From positions 1 through 25,447 of the forward strand of contig JBIOYC010000268.1 in assembly GCA_044869955.1 (NCBI GenBank): a DNA stretch of 25,447 nucleotides, given 5' to 3'. The stretch comes from CALMKX01 sp044869955 (GTDB lineage: Bacteria; Acidobacteriota; Thermoanaerobaculia; Multivoradales; SZUA-115). The stretch's first letter is position 1. Every line of letters starts with the position of its first letter. A program made the position numbers and the translations under genes. Positions 22,616 to 25,447 of this stretch are shown here, piece by piece. Below the pieces are notes generated by a model. The model was not told where the DNA came from. It made no database searches and worked only from the letters and a program-made list of their open reading frames with translations.

Positions 22616-23571
22616 GCAGCCTCCTTCATCCGCCGCTGGGCGAAGAGCAGGCCGACGATCAGGCCCAGGGACGTCGTGGCGAACCACAGGCAGCCAAGCA
22701 TCTCGACGTCGATCGCCTCGACAGCGAGCCGCGATAGGGCCGCGTAGGCGGCGACCACGCCGTAGGCGAAGAGCGGAAACCGCCGCGCCCGGAAGGCCCA
22801 GGCCGCCAGGCCGACGCCCACGAGGAGCAGCGTGAGGGCCCAGAGCTGGCCCTCCCCCTGGAACATGCCCGAAGCCATGGCGGCCAGGGCCAGAAGCCAG
22901 CCCAGGTAGAGCGCCGCGGGCTCGAAATGGGCCTTGCGGTCCAGGCGCCTCAGCAAGTGGCCCAGGAGCACGAACAGCACGCCACAGCCCAAGGCGTTCC
23001 ACCGCACGGCGGCGACCGAAGTGGTCACCACGTCCGAGCCGAGGTGAGCCACCGAGACGCCGCGCCAGGCGGCGAAGCTTGAGATGGCGAGAGAGAGCAG
23101 CACGCGGGAGTCGAAACGGAAGGCGGCCAGGGCCGAGCCCACGGCCACGATCAGCAGGTGCCAGGGCCAGCTCTCTCCCAGGGCGGTGAACTTCACCTCG
23201 ACGTAGGCGAGATCCGCGGCGGCGAGCAGCACCCCGAGCAGGAGCAGGTACTCGAAGGCGAAGTGAGGGCTCTCGACCTCGCCCCAGGAGAAGGCCGGTG
23301 CCTTGCGGAAGACCCAGACGAGAGGTATCGCCGCCGCCAGCGCGATGGCGAGGGCGATGGTGACGGGGCCGATGCGGTCGAGGTTCAGCTTCACTAGGAG
23401 GCCGACCCCGCCAACGAACAAGGCCACGCCGAGATAGAGCAGCCAGGAGAGTCCCCTGGCGACCGAGACCAGCTCCCCCCGAGCCTCGCGGAGCAAGGGC
23501 TCGGCTTGCTCGGGCGCGAGCAGACCACGCTCGACCAGCTCGGGAATCACGCGGGCAACGTCGGGGCGCAT
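22612..23571 (-). CDS. DUF2157 membrane protein
   Basis: A 319-residue protein. The cytoplasmic N-terminus (VIPELVERGLLAPEQAEPLLREAR) has the 'L.....I...Q...L' helical look of DUF2157. It is followed by about ten transmembrane helices, starting with LSWLLYLGVALFVGGVGLLVKLNLDRIG, whose GVG and lone charged residues are typical. No catalytic motif is visible. The ATG at 23571 has a TAGCCT hexamer (23589-23584 on the minus strand) 12 nt upstream and no clear Shine-Dalgarno. It overlaps the following membrane gene by 4 nt, so the two are probably made in equal amounts and may form a complex. Role unknown. Confidence 0.82.
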   Translation of the reverse strand: MRPDVARVIPELVERGLLAPEQAEPLLREARGELVSVARGLSWLLYLGVALFVGGVGLLVKLNLDRIGPVTIALAIALAAAIPLVWVFRKAPAFSWGEVESPHFAFEYLLLLGVLLAAADLAYVEVKFTALGESWPWHLLIVAVGSALAAFRFDSRVLLSLAISSFAAWRGVSVAHLGSDVVTTSVAAVRWNALGCGVLFVLLGHLLRRLDRKAHFEPAALYLGWLLALAAMASGMFQGEGQLWALTLLLVGVGLAAWAFRARRFPLFAYGVVAAYAALSRLAVEAIDVEMLGCLWFATTSLGLIVGLLFAQRRMKEAA

Positions 23572-23583
23572 GGGGTGAGCGAG

Positions 23584-23589
23584 AGGCTA
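23584..23589 (-). promoter_or_regulatory. -10-like TAGCCT before the DUF2157 gene
   Basis: TAGCCT on the minus strand lies 12 nt before the ATG at 23571, predicting a leader of only a few nucleotides. The -35 is not clear. The same hexamer occurs in the rpsU promoter region. Confidence 0.3.
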
Positions 23590-23619
23590 GCACGGCGCAG
23601 CAGAACGGCGGCTCAGAGT

Positions 23620-23649
23620 TTGACTTGCGCCGAGCACTGCGCCTAGAAT
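23620..23649 (+). promoter_or_regulatory. Sigma-70 promoter of tRNA-Asn
   Basis: -35 TTGACT (23620-23625, 5/6), 18-bp spacer, -10 TAGAAT (23644-23649, 5/6). It is 54 bp upstream of the tRNA 5' end, a normal leader for a processed tRNA precursor. Confidence 0.8.
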
Positions 23650-23703
23650 CCGGCGCTCCGGGCTGCGACCAGCGGCCCCCGGCTCGTTTCAGCGGCACCA
23701 CGT

Positions 23704-23778
23704 TCCTGGGTAGCTCAGTGGTAGAGCGGTCGGCTGTTAACCGATTGGTCGGGGGTTCAAATCCCTCCCCAGGAGCCA
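23704..23778 (+). tRNA. tRNA-Asn (anticodon GUU), CCA encoded
   Basis: A 75-nt cloverleaf: acceptor TCCTGGG/CCCAGGA, D arm GCTC-AGTGGTA-GAGC, anticodon arm GTCGG-CTGTTAA-CCGAT (GTT at positions 34-36), variable loop TGGTC, T arm GGGGG-TTCAAAT-CCCTC, discriminator G and a genome-encoded CCA (23776-23778). All stems pair, with two G-U pairs. Confidence 0.97.
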
Positions 23779-23800
23779 TCACCGCCTCCCCCTCAAAGAC

Positions 23801-25351
23801 ATGACACCGAGAGCCGATCGCGCTCGCCCGCGAGCCGCGCTCCACCTTCCGGTTCTCGCGCTGGTCTCTGCCCTAGCCGGCGGGGCCCTGACCGATTGCC
23901 CGGCGAGGGCAGACGAGCCCTCGGCCGTCGAGGAGCGCCACTACCTCGTCGAGCTCGACGGCCACCCGGCCGGGTCGGTGCTGGAGAGAGAGAGTCGGTC
24001 GGTCGATCAGATCACCTCCGACCTCGAGCTGAAGCTCACCCTGAAGCGGGGTGATTTCGAGGTCGAGCTCGAGACGGTCACCCGCTTTGTCGAGACCGTG
24101 ACCCACGAGCCGCTCGCGATGAGCCTGCGCCAAGTCAGCGGTGGCACGGTCGTGGAGGTCGCCTGGAGCTTTTCCCGAGACGGCGTCGAGGCCCGCTCCT
24201 CCGTCGGCGTCGGGCCGGCCACCGTCAAGACCGAGCCGGTTCCGGCCGGGCCCTGGCTGACACCTGCCGCGGCGGCCCGCGAGATGAGTCGGCAGGTGGC
24301 CGCCGGGACCGCCAGGTTCCGCTTCCGCACCCTCGACCCGAGCCTCGGCCTCGAGCCGGTGGAGCTCGAGATGGAGCGCCTGGGAGACGGCGGCGCCCTG
24401 CGCGTCGGTGTGCGCGAGATCCCGACCACCCGCTGGCGGGAGCGGATGGCGGGCATCGAGTCGATGGTCTGGCTCGACCGAGAGGGCGAGGTGGTGCGCA
24501 GCGAGGTCGAGATCCTCGGCCTCCCGATGGCGTTGGTGCTCACCGATCGCGAGGGAGCGTCGGCGCCGCGCAAGGCGCCGGAGCTGCTCGCCCGCACCCT
24601 GATCCGGCCCGATCGACGGATCGAAAACCCCCGCGAGGCCACGACGGCGACGTACCGGGTGCGGGCCCGTTCGAAGGAGCTCGCCGACCTGCCCTCGGAG
24701 GCTGGCCAGCGGGCCACCCGGGAGGATCCCCGGTCCTTCCTGGTGCGGGTCTCGGCCGAGCTGCCCCCGGCGGGTGCCTTGTTGGCCGACCCAGCTCCGT
24801 ATCTCGCCTCCTCCACCTACCTGGACCACGCCCACCCGCGCCTGCGTGAGCTCCTTCGCCGAGCCCTCGAAGGCCAGGCCGACCAAGCTGCCACGGAGCG
24901 CGCGGAGGTCCTCCGGGCGTTCGTCCACCGCTACCTTCATCGCTACGACTTGGCCACCGCTTTCGTCCCGGCGTCGGTGGTCGCCGAGCAGAGGAGCGGT
25001 GACTGCACGGAGAGCGCGGTGCTGCTCGCGGCCCTGCTGCGAGGCGCCGGCATCCCCTCCCAGGTGGTCGACGGACTGCTGTACGTGGAGGAGTTCGAGG
25101 GAGAGCGCGAGATCTTCGGCTACCACATGTGGGCGCAGGCCTTCGTCGATGGCCGCTGGGTCGACTACGACGCGATCACGGAGGACCGCTTCGATGCCAC
25201 CCACCTGGCCCTCGGGCATTCCGCCCTGGATCAGCCCCAGGGTTTCTCCGCCGCGTCCGAGCTGGGCTCGGCGAGCCAGGTGCCTCTCGAGATCGAAGTG
25301 ATCTCGGTGGAGCGCCATCCGGCTAGGATGGAGCCGGAGGTCGAACCATGA
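23801..25351 (+). CDS. Secreted transglutaminase-like protein
   Basis: A 516-residue protein. The N-terminus has several Arg and a hydrophobic segment (LPVLALVSALAGGALT) ending near PARADE, a Sec signal peptide with a probable AxA cleavage site. Residues about 45-330 form a long beta-rich region of unknown family. The transglutaminase-like core occupies about 370-465, with the triad Cys402 (RSGDCTESAVLLAALLRGAGIP), His442 (GYHMWAQAFVDGRW) and Asp457 (DYDAI). Bacterial secreted members are usually cysteine proteases or amidases rather than cross-linkers. The ATG at 23801 lies 23 bp after the tRNA CCA end without a ribosome site, so co-transcription with tRNA-Asn is likely. The TGA overlaps the next ATG. 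Confidence 0.85.
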   Translation: MTPRADRARPRAALHLPVLALVSALAGGALTDCPARADEPSAVEERHYLVELDGHPAGSVLERESRSVDQITSDLELKLTLKRGDFEVELETVTRFVETVTHEPLAMSLRQVSGGTVVEVAWSFSRDGVEARSSVGVGPATVKTEPVPAGPWLTPAAAAREMSRQVAAGTARFRFRTLDPSLGLEPVELEMERLGDGGALRVGVREIPTTRWRERMAGIESMVWLDREGEVVRSEVEILGLPMALVLTDREGASAPRKAPELLARTLIRPDRRIENPREATTATYRVRARSKELADLPSEAGQRATREDPRSFLVRVSAELPPAGALLADPAPYLASSTYLDHAHPRLRELLRRALEGQADQAATERAEVLRAFVHRYLHRYDLATAFVPASVVAEQRSGDCTESAVLLAALLRGAGIPSQVVDGLLYVEEFEGEREIFGYHMWAQAFVDGRWVDYDAITEDRFDATHLALGHSALDQPQGFSAASELGSASQVPLEIEVISVERHPARMEPEVEP

Positions 25352-25447
25352 GCCAGCTCGCCGACAAAGCCTGCATCCCCTGTCGCGGTGGTGTGCCGCC
25401 CTTGGCCGGCGCGGAGCTCGACCGGCTCGCCGCCGAGCTCGGCGGGG
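25348..25447 (+). CDS. phhB: 4a-hydroxytetrahydrobiopterin dehydratase, N-terminal part (cut by window end)
   Basis: Only the first 33 residues are present. MSQLADKACIPCRGGVPPLA followed by GAELDRLAAELGG is the characteristic start of bacterial pterin-4a-carbinolamine dehydratases (PCD/DCoH), in particular the CxPCRGGVPPL element. The enzyme dehydrates 4a-hydroxytetrahydrobiopterin formed by aromatic amino acid hydroxylases; orphan copies can support molybdopterin-dependent enzymes. The ATG overlaps the transglutaminase stop as ATGA, so the two are translationally coupled. The catalytic HHP motif lies beyond the window. Confidence 0.88.
   Translation, partial: MSQLADKACIPCRGGVPPLAGAELDRLAAELGG

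Noticed and set aside
25348..25447. CxxC motif at the right edge read as a zinc-finger protein
   Set aside because: The whole N-terminal pattern CxPCRGGVPPL fits pterin dehydratase better.

Overview
The window is a compact, very GC-rich (roughly 70% by eye) bacterial chromosomal segment with almost no non-coding space. I see no phage, transposon, integron or CRISPR. The organism is not named by any marker I can place with certainty. The GWxTD-domain lipoprotein, the YfhO-type membrane protein, the GAF protein with a conserved C-terminal helical module and the overall base composition fit an Acidobacteriota-like lineage (for example Thermoanaerobaculia). This is an inference.

Layout, left to right. 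(1) 1-900: the start of a zinc-ribbon protein (-), diverging from an HD-domain hydrolase (+). (2) 884-5442: a large YfhO-like membrane protein (-), diverging from a Wzm/Wzt-type polysaccharide ABC exporter pair (+) that has a near-consensus promoter. (3) 5527-7388: a short GWxTD lipoprotein (+), an EVE-domain protein (-) and peptidase E (+). (4) 7363-11560, all on the minus strand: a tRNA with anticodon CAU, followed by DUF164 zinc-ribbon protein, RNase HI, YggS, a DUF6922-like protein, an AbiEii-like nucleotidyltransferase and imidazolonepropionase. Every protein-gene junction here overlaps, so this is one translationally coupled operon with a probable toxin-antitoxin-like pair in its middle. 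(5) 11606-14806, minus: a sulfatase-fold lipoprotein with degenerate catalytic residues, and a GAF protein with a long acidic/proline-rich linker. (6) 14807-21405, plus: a macromolecular-synthesis operon rpsU - terminator - mutS2 - dnaG - rpoD. (7) 21413-23571, minus: two coupled multi-pass membrane proteins, the upstream one DUF2157. (8) 23620-25447, plus: tRNA-Asn with a good promoter, a secreted transglutaminase-like protein, and the start of a pterin-4a-carbinolamine dehydratase gene overlapping it.

Functional picture: the core is housekeeping (translation, replication priming, primary sigma factor, PLP homeostasis, RNase H). Around it lie envelope and polysaccharide functions. Regulatory signals are unusually legible. 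Several promoters have TTGAC-type -35 boxes with 17-18 bp spacers. Several genes without a Shine-Dalgarno have a TANNNT hexamer only 6-13 nt before the start codon, which suggests leaderless or nearly leaderless transcripts.

The observations I would check first are mutS2 inside the rpsU-dnaG-rpoD operon, the DUF6922/AbiEii pair embedded in the housekeeping operon, the catalytically degenerate sulfatase-like lipoprotein, and the leaderless-promoter pattern. I found no clearly new biological system; no gap exceeds about 300 bases.
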